Below, piece by piece: positions 45,041 to 53,681 of a stretch of DNA of 64,000 nt (its first letter is position 1; every line of letters starts with the position of its first letter). The DNA is taken from positions 1 through 64,000 of the forward strand of contig JAKFCU010000004.1 of the NCBI GenBank assembly GCA_036676475.1, read 5' to 3'. This stretch comes from LC029 sp036676475. GTDB lineage: Bacteria; Bacillota; Bacilli; Aneurinibacillales; RAOX-1. The notes beneath the pieces are model-generated. The model saw only the letters and a program-made list of their open reading frames with translations. It did not search any database and had not been told where the DNA came from. The translations under genes and the position numbers were made by a program.

Positions 45041-45144
45041 TAAGAAAGCTACTGGCGTAGCCTTATGCGTATAATACTTGATCTCTAAGTATAAGAAAGC
45101 TACTGCGTAGCCTTATGCGTATAATATTTGATCTCTAAGTATAG
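45041..45144 (+). repeat. GCTAC/GTAGC repeat, tandem pair
   Basis: Two copies in a row (45041-45093 and 45092-45144): AAGAAAGCTACTGGCGTAGCC and AAGAAAGCTACTGCGTAGCC, each followed by TTATGCGTATAATA and the second hairpin (A)CTT-gatctct-AAGTAT. They are nearly identical, so this pair is recent. Confidence 0.88.
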
Positions 45145-45173
45145 AAAAAGGAACCCATTTGCCGGGCTCCCCT

Positions 45174-46772
45174 CTATCCTTGGATCTGCTGAAGGACTTC
45201 TACATGTTTTTTAACGGTTTTACTGGTGACTCCATATCGTGCTGCGATCTCTGCCAGATCGCATTCTTCTTTAGGCAGGATCATATATTCCAATGCGGCA
45301 GCCCAGGATGCCGGCTTGCGGATCGGAGGCACGTTAGGAGAAGCTTGTTGGATAAATTGTACCCATAATTCCCTAGCCTTCAACTGCTCCTCGACGGTCA
45401 AATTCGGATTGAGCTCCTCTAAAACTTGTGTCCAGCTTCGACGCCAGCCCTCACTTCCTTGAGTAGTCGCATGCCCCAGCGTTTTCAGAACAAAGCGGGC
45501 CATCTGCTTCAGTTCCTCCTCCTGCTCCGGCTGCTCAACAAATTCCTTTAGGGCTTCAATGACTTCTTGGTCGCCCAGCCATTCAAAGGCCTGCAACACC
45601 TGAAGTTTGGTTTCCCGGTCTCCATGCCGCAAAGCCCAGAGAAAGGACGAGCGGATAAACGGATCCCGTTCCATTTCTTCCTGCAAGCTCGATTTTGAGA
45701 ATTTGGAATTTGACTTTGTCTTTTGATGGCCTGGAACATGATAATAATAAGGGATCTCTTTCAGAATTTCATTCTGCTGTATCTGTTCCAAATAAAACGG
45801 AGCTACAGGAGATTGAGGGTCCTCCCTTTGCACTAGCCTCCAATACTTTCTTGCTTCCTTATAACGGCCCAGATTATAAGCCGCTACGGCACAATAATGG
45901 TACAGATGAAAATCCAATTGCCAGGCATAAGCCGACATCTTTTTAAACAGCTGATAAGCGGCCCTATGCTCCCCCATCACCCCTAAGGTGATTCCCAGCT
46001 TATAGGCTTGATCATATTGAAGAGGAATGATTTTTCTCAATTCCATTAAGAGCGTCTGCAGGTTCTCTTCTTCCTGCTGTTGATAGTAAAGAATGGCCAA
46101 ATTGCATAGGGCATGAATATTACAAGGATCTTGAAGTAATACCGTACTAATTGTTTTTCGCGATTTCTCAACTTCCCCTTTGTAGTAATAGCAAAGGGAA
46201 AGGTTATTGCTCGCCGCTAGAAAATCCGGATATTCCTTGATTAATTTTAATAGAATTTTTTCCGCCTGCTGGAAGCTTCCTTTTTCCATAAGGGCACGCG
46301 CTTCTTCATGAAGCAGCGTTTTTTCGTCATCTTCAGGATGAAGCATCTCCGTTTCCTCTAGAGGTCGATCAAATTCGGCAGCGACGTATTCCAGAAGCTC
46401 AACGGCATCGTTCACATAGCGTCCTTTAGGATCTTTGCGTAGATATTTCAGGGCATGTTCCTCCGCCTGCTCTAAAAGATCTAAATAAATATAGTTGCAA
46501 GCGAGATAGTAGTGGCATTCTGCCGCTTCTTCATCTGTTCTTTGCAGGACTTGATGAAGGATTTCATTGGACTCATGGAATTTCCCCAAGTGACCCAACA
46601 CCCCTGCCATGTTGCAGAAGTGGAGCGGGTTCTGGGGTTCAATTTCCCCTGCACGCTTGAAATAGCGAAGCGCTTTTGAATAATTATATCGATCGAGGGA
46701 CCGGTTAGCCCTCTCAGCAAAAAAATCAGCGGTCAATGATAATGGTATGACATTGCTTGGTTTCGAAGACAT
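45174..46772 (-). CDS. TPR-repeat protein (YvcD-like)
   Basis: A 532-residue soluble protein with tetratricopeptide repeats over the first 330 residues (for example YNYSKALRYFKRAGEIEPQNP and AASNNLSLCYYYKGEVEKS). A HEAT-like stretch follows, then a C-terminal helix-turn-helix-like segment (LAEIAARYGVTSKTVKKH). It occupies the place of yvcD between trxB and the his operon in B. subtilis. TPR units bind partner proteins; the partner is unknown. Confidence 0.85.
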   Translation of the reverse strand: MSSKPSNVIPLSLTADFFAERANRSLDRYNYSKALRYFKRAGEIEPQNPLHFCNMAGVLGHLGKFHESNEILHQVLQRTDEEAAECHYYLACNYIYLDLLEQAEEHALKYLRKDPKGRYVNDAVELLEYVAAEFDRPLEETEMLHPEDDEKTLLHEEARALMEKGSFQQAEKILLKLIKEYPDFLAASNNLSLCYYYKGEVEKSRKTISTVLLQDPCNIHALCNLAILYYQQQEEENLQTLLMELRKIIPLQYDQAYKLGITLGVMGEHRAAYQLFKKMSAYAWQLDFHLYHYCAVAAYNLGRYKEARKYWRLVQREDPQSPVAPFYLEQIQQNEILKEIPYYYHVPGHQKTKSNSKFSKSSLQEEMERDPFIRSSFLWALRHGDRETKLQVLQAFEWLGDQEVIEALKEFVEQPEQEEELKQMARFVLKTLGHATTQGSEGWRRSWTQVLEELNPNLTVEEQLKARELWVQFIQQASPNVPPIRKPASWAAALEYMILPKEECDLAEIAARYGVTSKTVKKHVEVLQQIQG

Positions 46773-47054
46773 AAGTGTTCCTCACATCCCATCGTTATGT
46801 TTTCAGTATATCACATTCAGCGCAGGTGAGAAGAACTGGGAAATATTTTAATGGGCTATGAAAAATAAAATCAAACCGCCCGATAAATTGTTGCGTGAAT
46901 ATAAGTAGGGGAAAATAGGAGGAATCTTGAATAGGCGGTCGAAAAAAAGGGATAACCAGGCCCCTTTCCTCTATTGGGCTGTACGTACACATATCGAAGA
47001 GGATTGACATGTAGAGCGCAAATTATATTTACAACACTATTGAAAAAATCAAAT

Positions 47055-47109
47055 AAAAACAAGGGTGGCCACAAGTTAGAGAATCTAATATGTGGCCACC
47101 CTTGTTTTT
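47055..47109. terminator. strong bidirectional terminator
   Basis: AAAAACAAGGGTGGCCACA and its exact complement TGTGGCCACCCTTGTTTTT around a 17-base centre. It separates the ymaF-like gene from the gap before the TPR gene. I see no gene in 46773-47054. Confidence 0.92.
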
Positions 47110-47141
47110 ATCGTTTTGTTGAGCTGCCGAATGCAAGAATA

Positions 47142-47498
47142 TTATCTTGCAGCCTGGGCAATACCGGTCATCCCTCGATAATAGTGAATATGACCGTCAT
47201 CATAAGTCGTTTGACCACCAAACTCATGATAATGACTTCCATCCGGCAATAATATCGCTGGCCCGGTGTATCCGTTGAAACGATGGACATGACGGTCGTC
47301 ATAGGTTGTAACCCCTTCATAGTAATGCACGTGCCCGTTCATGACATTCATTGGAGCAGAGGTCATCCCCTGTACGATATGCGAATGCCGGTCATCTACC
47401 GTTGTCCGCGTAGAATAATCGTGTATGTGGTTTATCCCCTGCCATTGAACGAATTCAAAATCGTGGTGATGATCCTCTCCATTCTTTTTCCTTCCCAA
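47142..47498 (-). CDS. YmaF family His-rich protein
   Basis: A 118-residue protein with about 20 His in a repeated pattern (TTVDDRHSHIVQG, TTYDDRHVHRFNG, TTYDDGHIHYYRG), each unit about 28 residues long. This matches the YmaF family of Bacillales, probably a metal-binding beta-structure; the function is unknown. The start is a TTG at 47498, 7-8 bases after AAGGAGG. Confidence 0.85.
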   Translation of the reverse strand: MGRKKNGEDHHHDFEFVQWQGINHIHDYSTRTTVDDRHSHIVQGMTSAPMNVMNGHVHYYEGVTTYDDRHVHRFNGYTGPAILLPDGSHYHEFGGQTTYDDGHIHYYRGMTGIAQAAR

Positions 47499-47510
47499 GA
47501 CGCATCCTCC

Positions 47511-47729
47511 TTAAGAATTGATGAGTTCATGATTCCACTGCGGTGGGTATGAGCCAAACTGCTTCGAATAAAGCAAACTCAATAATCGATGGTTTTCACG
47601 AACAAGGGAAAGAATTTGCCGGCTCAACATCCTTTGTCTCTCGATTTCCCGGTATAAATTTACCAGTTCGCCATACCCCTGGGGAACACCTTGAGTAATA
47701 AAGTATGGTTGCGTAGCATACCAATACAT
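47511..47729 (-). CDS. small hypothetical protein upstream of the ymaF-like gene
   Basis: A 72-residue protein rich in Tyr and Gln at both ends (MYWYATQPYFITQG start) with a charged helical middle (LYREIERQRMLSRQILSLVRENHRLL). GGAGGGGG precedes the ATG at 47729, and it ends 12 bp before the ymaF-like gene. It resembles small spore-coat-type proteins in composition only. Confidence 0.6.
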   Translation of the reverse strand: MYWYATQPYFITQGVPQGYGELVNLYREIERQRMLSRQILSLVRENHRLLSLLYSKQFGSYPPQWNHELINS

Positions 47730-47831
47730 AAGCTTCCCCCTCCATTCATTCTTTTCCTATAGTATCTAAGAAAAAGCGAAAAGGTTCCGATGAGAAGGTA
47801 AGCTGTAGACGAAGCATAACCAAGTATGAAA

Positions 47832-47920
47832 TATAAGAAAGCTACTAGCGTAGCCATCAGCGTATAATACTTTTCAATAAGTGTTAGAAAGCTACATGAA
47901 AAGCTAATTGCGTATGATGG
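47832..47920 (+). repeat. GCTAC/GTAGC repeat plus partial copy
   Basis: A full copy (AAGAAAGCTACTAGCGTAGCC, CAGCGTATAATACTT, AATAAGTGT) followed by a decayed one (AGAAAGCTACATGAAAAGCT, GCGTATGATGG). Confidence 0.75.
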
Positions 47921-48464
47921 ATTCAGTTAAGTTCAAAAAAGGAAATATTTACCTCTGTGTCTTCATCAGTTTAGCAAAACACCTTAGGATGGATAAGATG
48001 TGTTTCAGGCTGAAAGAGAAAGAAAAATCGTGCTTTCAGGTTAAAAGAGTATTCATGGGTCTAGATGGGGGACTAGAAAGCGAATCCCTGGAGGAGTTCT
48101 AAAAAGGTTAGACCTCTCCCCTGTTAACCAGCTCTTTCTTTTTGGAGATTCTGCAGATTTTTCAATTACTTTTCATGAAAAAATGGGTGTTCTCTGAGTA
48201 ATGTTTAATTTAAGTGAATTTTCAGGTATCTTTTTTAATATAATTATACTTCCTACATGGTTGATAACTATTTCATTTCATATTCATGTGTATTCCACTT
48301 ATTCTTATTGAAAATTATCCAGATATGAGCGAGATCCTGGGATAAATGAGCGAGTTATGCTAGGATATGTTGCAATTATGTGCGACCGCGGATTATACTT
48401 TCCGCTAAGTATTTTTAAAAAAGGTACCCCCTAAAACTTATACTTTCTTATACGTTAAAGAAAA
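47921..48464. other. gene-less AT-rich stretch
   Basis: I see no supported gene. ATGAGCGAG occurs twice 22 bp apart (48325, 48347), and short open frames lack ribosome sites. Confidence 0.5.
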
Positions 48465-48676
48465 CTTGGCTGGCGCCAAGCCTTGGCGTAGACAACCTGT
48501 TTGACTTCCATTTGGTCAAACAGGTTATGCGGCAGCCTTCCCCCCTCTTGACATCAAGGGGAAAACCCTCAGTTCTGATAAAATTAATTTTATCAGAACT
48601 GACCCGAAGGGTTGATGTCAAGAGGGGGGACTAGTTGCACTTATGCAGCGAAGGAAAGTAAAAATTTTTACTTTCC
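48465..48676. repeat. palindrome-rich block with a nested cruciform
   Basis: Four separate perfect inverted repeats in 212 bp: CTTGGC/GCCAAG (48465-48480); AACCTGTTTGAC/GTCAAACAGGTT (48494-48526); a 90-bp nested structure (48540-48629) with 18-bp outer arms, a 30-bp central palindrome (48571-48600) and small opposed hairpins GGG-gaaaa-CCC and CCC-gaa-GGG between them; and a 24-bp palindrome (48653-48676). No ORF overlaps. Confidence 0.92.
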
Positions 48677-48684
48677 TAGTCGTC

Positions 48685-48720
48685 AAAAAAACCGGAGGGT
48701 TATCATTACCCTATCCGGCT
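48685..48720 (-). terminator. terminator of the di-heme peroxidase-like gene
   Basis: On the minus strand AGCCGGATAGGG / CCCTCCGGT, then TTTTTTT. Confidence 0.85.
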
Positions 48721-48735
48721 CTTTATGCTGTGCTC

Positions 48736-50691
48736 TTATTGATTGACGGAAAGCAGATATTGGACTAGCGCCTCCTGATCGTTGGCACTAAACCCGGTTG
48801 TCTCATCCACCCAATAATGGTGACCGATACCTAGTACATGTACGTCCTGCAACCCGGCCCGACGATTGGCGGCAATTACTTTTTCCCGCAGCTTCTTATC
48901 CACTACCGCCTTCAAGCTGTTGGCAGGATCAGGAAGGATCCCTTTACCGAGAGTTCCGGGTATCCCGAGTTCCGAGTGGAGGTTTTTGCCTACCGCAATC
49001 CCACCGTCGTGGAGATAAGGTGCTGTCCAGTAGAGGCCATTCAATGAGGGTGTCTTATAGCCGCCAGACGAATTCCCTTTAGCAAAACCGAGTTTGATCT
49101 GCTCAGGATCCAGATCTGCCGTTGGAACTTTAAGTACCGTCACTCCTCGCGGGATAGGAACCGGCGTATCGGGAGAGTACAGGTAAGCCTCTCCCCAGAC
49201 TCTCTCCGTTGCTTTTAACGCTTGGGCCCGAGATGGATCGGTACCTATTTCGGCAGCAGAGACAATTCGGTTATTTGTCAAGAAATCTCCGGCATGACAC
49301 TGAATGCAGCCTGCCCGCTCAAACACTTTCCGCCCCGCACGAACCGTTTGGGGATCCCATTCGACAGGCGGTTTAGGCGGCACCAGCGTATTTTGCCAGA
49401 CAGACATTCCGTTATTTTGTTCATTGAATTTCGTTCCCGGAGAGCTTACGATTAGCCCGTCGGGAGCAACCAACGTGGATTTTGGGAAAGAAGGCGGCTT
49501 CACCACCTGGTTGACTCCCGGAGTCCCTGGAGTCGGATCTACTTTCGCAAAAAATTCCGACGGCTTCTTCCCTTTATCAGGCGTATAGCGATATTTCGGA
49601 TTCGCTGCATTCTGAAGGATGGTTCCGATGTAAACCTCTTTATCGATGCCAAACAGCTCGCGGCTCACTTCCGATTGGGTCAGCGAGTCCGAGTTTTGGG
49701 CATGCACGTTATTATTGAAGGTGCTTAACCCTTTAAACGGCCCTGCCATGGCATGTCCGCTCCATCCATATGGGAAATCTCGAGCGGTGAAGGAATCAGG
49801 AATCTGCGCAGGATTGCTTTGCATATCGATCGTCGAGTCAAAATTGCCTTTTGGCCATTTCAGCGCATTCCGATCGACCGCGTCCTCCAACGCTTTGGGA
49901 TCAGGCAGCCGTGCCTGTTGGGAATCACTCGTTTGTACCGTCATGCCTCCTTCTCGCAAATATTGCTGCAGCGAGGTAATGTCCGTATGCGTAAAATAAG
50001 CGGCAGAATTGGATGCGAAGGCCACGAGCAAGCCAGCATTCAGATCATTGTTTACGGCCCCTTCAACCACCAGCTTGGATGCCGGGTCTACGGTAGCATG
50101 GCAGGCAGCACAGGAAATCCCTGCTTTCACTTGGCCCTCCACCGTTTTCATGGGCATACCCAATACCTCATTTGAGCCTTTCGCCACATCCAAGCCGGTG
50201 TCCACAAAGGTCCCTTTTTCAAACTTTTTGCCGCCAATGGTGAACGTTTGATCCAGCTTGACCCTTAAGTTGGAAGTGCCTTCTCCATTTAATTTAGCAA
50301 TGGCCTCTTTCATGCCGGCCAAACTGATGGGACCTTCGAATGCACCCATGATGTCAGTAATGAAAATCTCATTACCGAAAGTCTCCTCATAGAAAGCCTT
50401 CTTCCCCAATTGATGGAGGGACTCATCAATTTTTACTGCCCCATTTTTGGGTGAAAGCATCGCCCGGCCTTTCTCGGTTTTCAACAGGGTGTCCGCTTCT
50501 CTCTTCGTTATCGTCCGTCCCCACAAATCATAGGCCGGCTTGTCTTCCTCTGAAACCACTCTTGGTTCGGACTTTAGGATCTGCTCCCCGGACGGAATAA
50601 AGGCATACCCTGTACTCACAGAGAAAACCATCAGCAATACCGCGAACGCCAGGAAAACGGACGGCCTCGTCCATCTTTTCTTCCTTTTCAT
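48736..50691 (-). CDS. secreted di-heme cytochrome c peroxidase-like protein
   Basis: A 651-residue exported protein with an N-terminal signal or anchor (about 11-30) and two heme c motifs, CAACH at 194-198 and CIQCH in the second half. The C-terminal third (YKTPSLNGLYWTAPYLHDGG) is the MauG/cytochrome c peroxidase signature. Such proteins move electrons from substrates or peroxide at the cell surface. The length is about twice that of CcpA-type peroxidases, with an extra N-terminal heme region. The ATG at 50691 is preferred because it starts the signal peptide. Confidence 0.82.
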   Translation of the reverse strand: MKRKKRWTRPSVFLAFAVLLMVFSVSTGYAFIPSGEQILKSEPRVVSEEDKPAYDLWGRTITKREADTLLKTEKGRAMLSPKNGAVKIDESLHQLGKKAFYEETFGNEIFITDIMGAFEGPISLAGMKEAIAKLNGEGTSNLRVKLDQTFTIGGKKFEKGTFVDTGLDVAKGSNEVLGMPMKTVEGQVKAGISCAACHATVDPASKLVVEGAVNNDLNAGLLVAFASNSAAYFTHTDITSLQQYLREGGMTVQTSDSQQARLPDPKALEDAVDRNALKWPKGNFDSTIDMQSNPAQIPDSFTARDFPYGWSGHAMAGPFKGLSTFNNNVHAQNSDSLTQSEVSRELFGIDKEVYIGTILQNAANPKYRYTPDKGKKPSEFFAKVDPTPGTPGVNQVVKPPSFPKSTLVAPDGLIVSSPGTKFNEQNNGMSVWQNTLVPPKPPVEWDPQTVRAGRKVFERAGCIQCHAGDFLTNNRIVSAAEIGTDPSRAQALKATERVWGEAYLYSPDTPVPIPRGVTVLKVPTADLDPEQIKLGFAKGNSSGGYKTPSLNGLYWTAPYLHDGGIAVGKNLHSELGIPGTLGKGILPDPANSLKAVVDKKLREKVIAANRRAGLQDVHVLGIGHHYWVDETTGFSANDQEALVQYLLSVNQ

Positions 50692-50859
50692 CCCTATCTT
50701 CCCTTCCTCCAAATTCTGCAAAATTGACACCGTTATTAATATCCTGAATTTCATGATGCCCTATACAAAAAAGATTCTCCCAAAAAGAATTTCTCCCCTT
50801 ATCTTTAAAAGTTTTACAAAAAAGGGTTAATTAAAGGCAAAAGTTCCTCTATCCACAAA

Positions 50860-50873
50860 TGTATACGTTTACA
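50860..50873. promoter_or_regulatory. cre-like site upstream of the peroxidase-like gene
   Basis: TGTATACGTTTACA fits TGWAANCGNTNWCA with one mismatch, about 170 bp before the start codon in the gap 50692-51012, where I see no gene. Confidence 0.35.
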
Positions 50874-51012
50874 TATATCGAATAGGTTTAATAGGGGAAC
50901 AATATCCCTCTATTAGACCGTTATCAGCCCATTTTTAAAGAATAGCGGAACTTATTCCCTTTAAGCTGCGACCCTGATAAACCCATATAGTCTAAAGCTT
51001 GAGACTTTCGCA

Positions 51013-51819
51013 TCACGTTTCCGGCCGCGGAGCCGCAGGATCGCAAACCGGCATCTGACCATCTGAATTCTGGGCCAATTTGGTTAAATAATAGCATGCT
51101 TCCCTTGACATATGATCGATAATCAAAGGATTTAGTGATGCAAGCAGTTCTGCGCCTAATGCCAATTCTTCCAGTTCTTTCAGGAAACCCTGAAACAGGA
51201 GAATCTCCATCTCCGCCTCCCGGTTAAATCGGGACAAGGCCGGAAACCGGTCAAGGTTTGAACGCATGAATCCGGCTAACTCAATCGCCTTTAGATACAT
51301 TCCTTCAAAATGCTGGACAAAGATCCCGCTTTTTTCAATGAGCTGCTTTTCAGTTACATCCAGCGTTCCCCGGATACCGGAAGCATGCACCGCAGAATCC
51401 GACAGCCATAGCAGGTGATGGTGAAGGGATGGCAGCAATGGGGGAAGTTGATCGGCTATAAGGTAAGAGAGGATTCGCAAATACTCATCTGCTTCGTTTA
51501 CCATATGATTGAGAAAGGTCGGTTGCGTATGGATGTGGCCGGTCAAATGGAGGCGTATCAGATCCAGCTTAAATTGGCGAAGATGATGGGACTGCCTTTG
51601 CGCCTCCCGATGAAGGGCCGCCAGTTCAGCAGGCGATAGATCTTTTCTAGACTGTTCAAGCAGCCGGTCAAATATCTCCATAAATCGAATCGCCAGTTCC
51701 AATTCCTTTTTGGCTGTCCGGGGCAGGTACTGGGCAATGAATCGGCTATGATCACCAAGAATTTGCAGCCAAAAACGGTGCTCAAATAACCCAGCTTGTC
51801 GAACGTCAGATTGATTCAA
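51013..51819 (-). CDS. DUF2935 helical protein
   Basis: A 268-residue all-helical protein with two similar halves. The first begins LFEHRFWLQILGDHSRFI and the second carries IFVQHFEGMYLKAIELAGFM; conserved His and Glu recur at matching places, as in a ferritin-like metal site. DUF2935 members are Bacillales/Clostridia proteins without known function. A TTG at 51819 follows GGAGG. It lies 21 bp after the hydroxyacid oxidase gene. Confidence 0.82.
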   Translation of the reverse strand: MNQSDVRQAGLFEHRFWLQILGDHSRFIAQYLPRTAKKELELAIRFMEIFDRLLEQSRKDLSPAELAALHREAQRQSHHLRQFKLDLIRLHLTGHIHTQPTFLNHMVNEADEYLRILSYLIADQLPPLLPSLHHHLLWLSDSAVHASGIRGTLDVTEKQLIEKSGIFVQHFEGMYLKAIELAGFMRSNLDRFPALSRFNREAEMEILLFQGFLKELEELALGAELLASLNPLIIDHMSREACYYLTKLAQNSDGQMPVCDPAAPRPET

Positions 51820-51840
51820 GACAGGCCTCCTTCCTTCTTA

Positions 51841-52974
51841 TCACGTTTCTTTATATCTATGAAGGAGAGATCGGTCAATATCCCTGATCGAGCTTTTTCC
51901 GGAACTGGCCATGTTTAGTTCCAGATCCGAACGCAGATTTTCCATGACTCTCATGACCCCTTTTTCCCCTGCTGCGGCCAATCCATAAATATACGGACGG
52001 CCGATCAGAACGGCTGAAGCCCCTAGGGCGATGGCCTTTAGAATATCGGCTCCGCTACGAATGCCGCTGTCCATCAGTACAGGAATCCGCCCATGGATTA
52101 CATCCATGATTTTCGGCAGGGCATCCAGCGCTGCAATAGCGCCGTCAACCTGCCTTCCCCCATGGTTGGAAACGATGATTCCGTCGACCCCACTGTCAAG
52201 CGCCATTTCTGCATCGCGGGAATGAAGAATCCCTTTTAGCAGGATAGGCAGTTTTGTGTATTTTCGCAGTCTAGGCAAGTCCATCCAAGTCAACCCGGGA
52301 TGAAAGAACATACTTCCAAAAAGGGCTATTGCCGCCTGAAGATCCTCTTCGGGAAGCATTTTCAGCTTCTTTCGAAACACAGGGTCCGTGAAAAAGTTCG
52401 CTGTCCCTTGACCTGAAGCAAAAGGTACATACCGATGGCGGACATCCCGTTCCCGCCAGCCATAGACCGGTAAATCGAGGGTCACGACCACCGCGCCGTA
52501 ACCGGATGCTTCCGCCCGGCGAAGCAAGCTGGCCGTCACTTCCTCATCGTTTGGCCAAAATAATTGAAACCAGCGGGGAGCATTCCCCATGACGGATGCC
52601 ACTGCTTCCATTGACCAAGAAGACACGGTACTGAGGATGAAGGGGACCTTCAAAGAAGCCGCCGCCCTGGCGGATGCCAATTCGCCTTCCGGATGCGCGA
52701 TCCCTTGGATACTAATGGGAGCAAAGAAATAGGGCAGCGGATATGTGCGTCCCAATACCGTGATGGATAAATCCCGTTTGGAAACATCCACAAGCACGCG
52801 CGGCAGAATATGCCACGCAAGAAATGCCTCCCGATTAGTCCGCATGGTTTCTTCTCTTCCAGCCCCGCCTGCTATGTAACCGAACGGGCCGTCAGGCAGA
52901 ACTTGCCGTGCCCTATATTCCCATTCTTCATAAGAGACAGGCAAGAAAGGGAGTGAGTTTTGCTCTTGTGCCAT
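51841..52974 (-). CDS. FMN-dependent alpha-hydroxyacid oxidase (lactate oxidase/monooxygenase type)
   Basis: A 377-residue TIM-barrel flavoenzyme of the glycolate/lactate oxidase family. The FMN/active-site motif SNHGGRQVDGA with catalytic His, LPILLKGI with the flavin Lys, and DSGIRSGADILKA are present. It oxidises a 2-hydroxyacid, most likely lactate, with oxygen or another acceptor. The cytochrome genes beside it could point to electron transfer, but this is inference. GAGGAG precedes the ATG. Confidence 0.88.
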   Translation of the reverse strand: MAQEQNSLPFLPVSYEEWEYRARQVLPDGPFGYIAGGAGREETMRTNREAFLAWHILPRVLVDVSKRDLSITVLGRTYPLPYFFAPISIQGIAHPEGELASARAAASLKVPFILSTVSSWSMEAVASVMGNAPRWFQLFWPNDEEVTASLLRRAEASGYGAVVVTLDLPVYGWRERDVRHRYVPFASGQGTANFFTDPVFRKKLKMLPEEDLQAAIALFGSMFFHPGLTWMDLPRLRKYTKLPILLKGILHSRDAEMALDSGVDGIIVSNHGGRQVDGAIAALDALPKIMDVIHGRIPVLMDSGIRSGADILKAIALGASAVLIGRPYIYGLAAAGEKGVMRVMENLRSDLELNMASSGKSSIRDIDRSLLHRYKET

Positions 52975-53053
52975 TTCCGGATCTCCTCTTTTCCAATTGA
53001 TTCAGCCCTAAGATTGCTTAATCATATGTCATAGGAGCGGAAATGGTTAACCT

Positions 53054-53365
53054 CTATTGCTTTCGGGACAGCCAATCCCCAAGCAATTGAATCGCTGCCG
53101 GACTGAGCCGGTTGCCAAACGAAGGCATCTGACCGGAACCGAACACGATCTTACCTACAATCGCCTGCTTCGTCAAACGGGAGCCGACATTCTGCAAGTT
53201 CGGTCCAAATCCCCCCTGCAAATTGGTTCCATGGCAAGACATGCAATGCGTTCGATAGATCTGCTCGGCTTCCTGCTGAGCTTGAACGGAATGCTCGTTC
53301 AATAAAACAATGAAGAGCAAAAAAATAGGAAGAAAAATGAAACTCCGTATAAATCGCGTGTTCAT
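53054..53365 (-). CDS. small class I cytochrome c
   Basis: A 103-residue exported mono-heme cytochrome. A signal/anchor helix (about 8-24) is followed by CMSCH at 41-45, NLQGGFGPNLQNVG and a likely axial Met in GQMPSFGNRLS near 80. The start is the ATG at 53365 after GGAGGGAGG. It lies 79 bp upstream of the hydroxyacid oxidase on the same strand; it may accept electrons for it or for the di-heme protein. Confidence 0.9.
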   Translation of the reverse strand: MNTRFIRSFIFLPIFLLFIVLLNEHSVQAQQEAEQIYRTHCMSCHGTNLQGGFGPNLQNVGSRLTKQAIVGKIVFGSGQMPSFGNRLSPAAIQLLGDWLSRKQ

Positions 53366-53527
53366 GACACCGCCTCCCTCCAATATTATTTCTTCCCTGC
53401 GGAGGTTTCATTTCTAACACGGCAACCTGTGGTGCACCCCACTGTTACATGGGCACCTTTCGTTGATACAATAATCGGGAAATACAGCATAGACTGGGAT
53501 ATCCGGTCTAAAAGGAGAGATGTTTGT

Positions 53528-53599
53528 ATGACGAACATGAAGATTGCTCAGATTGTTGAGGTTGGGATCACAGGAATCCTCCCTTCAATCGGACGTTAA
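53528..53599 (+). CDS. possible 23-residue leader ORF
   Basis: A short frame with a strong ribosome site (AAAGGAGAG, 7 bases before the ATG): MTNMKIAQIVEVGITG and a few more residues. It ends 82 bp before the RsgA-type gene. It could be a leader peptide or a chance ORF. Confidence 0.35.
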   Translation: MTNMKIAQIVEVGITGILPSIGR

Positions 53600-53681
53600 C
53601 TCCGTTCTGCAGTAAGGATTCACTGTGACTGGTTTTGGTTGTTTGCCTTTGAATAAAACCATTTCCAGGAGGAATCCGCTC

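Noticed and set aside
47908..48102. 64-codon frame on the plus strand
   Set aside because: It begins inside a degenerate repeat, has no ribosome site and a composition unlike neighbouring genes.
48325..48356. ATGAGCGAG direct repeat
   Set aside because: Only two copies in AT-rich DNA; too little to call an element.
48653..48676. 24-bp palindrome as a terminator
   Set aside because: No T-run outside the stem and the real terminator of the peroxidase-like gene lies 10 bp further on; I keep it as part of the palindrome block.
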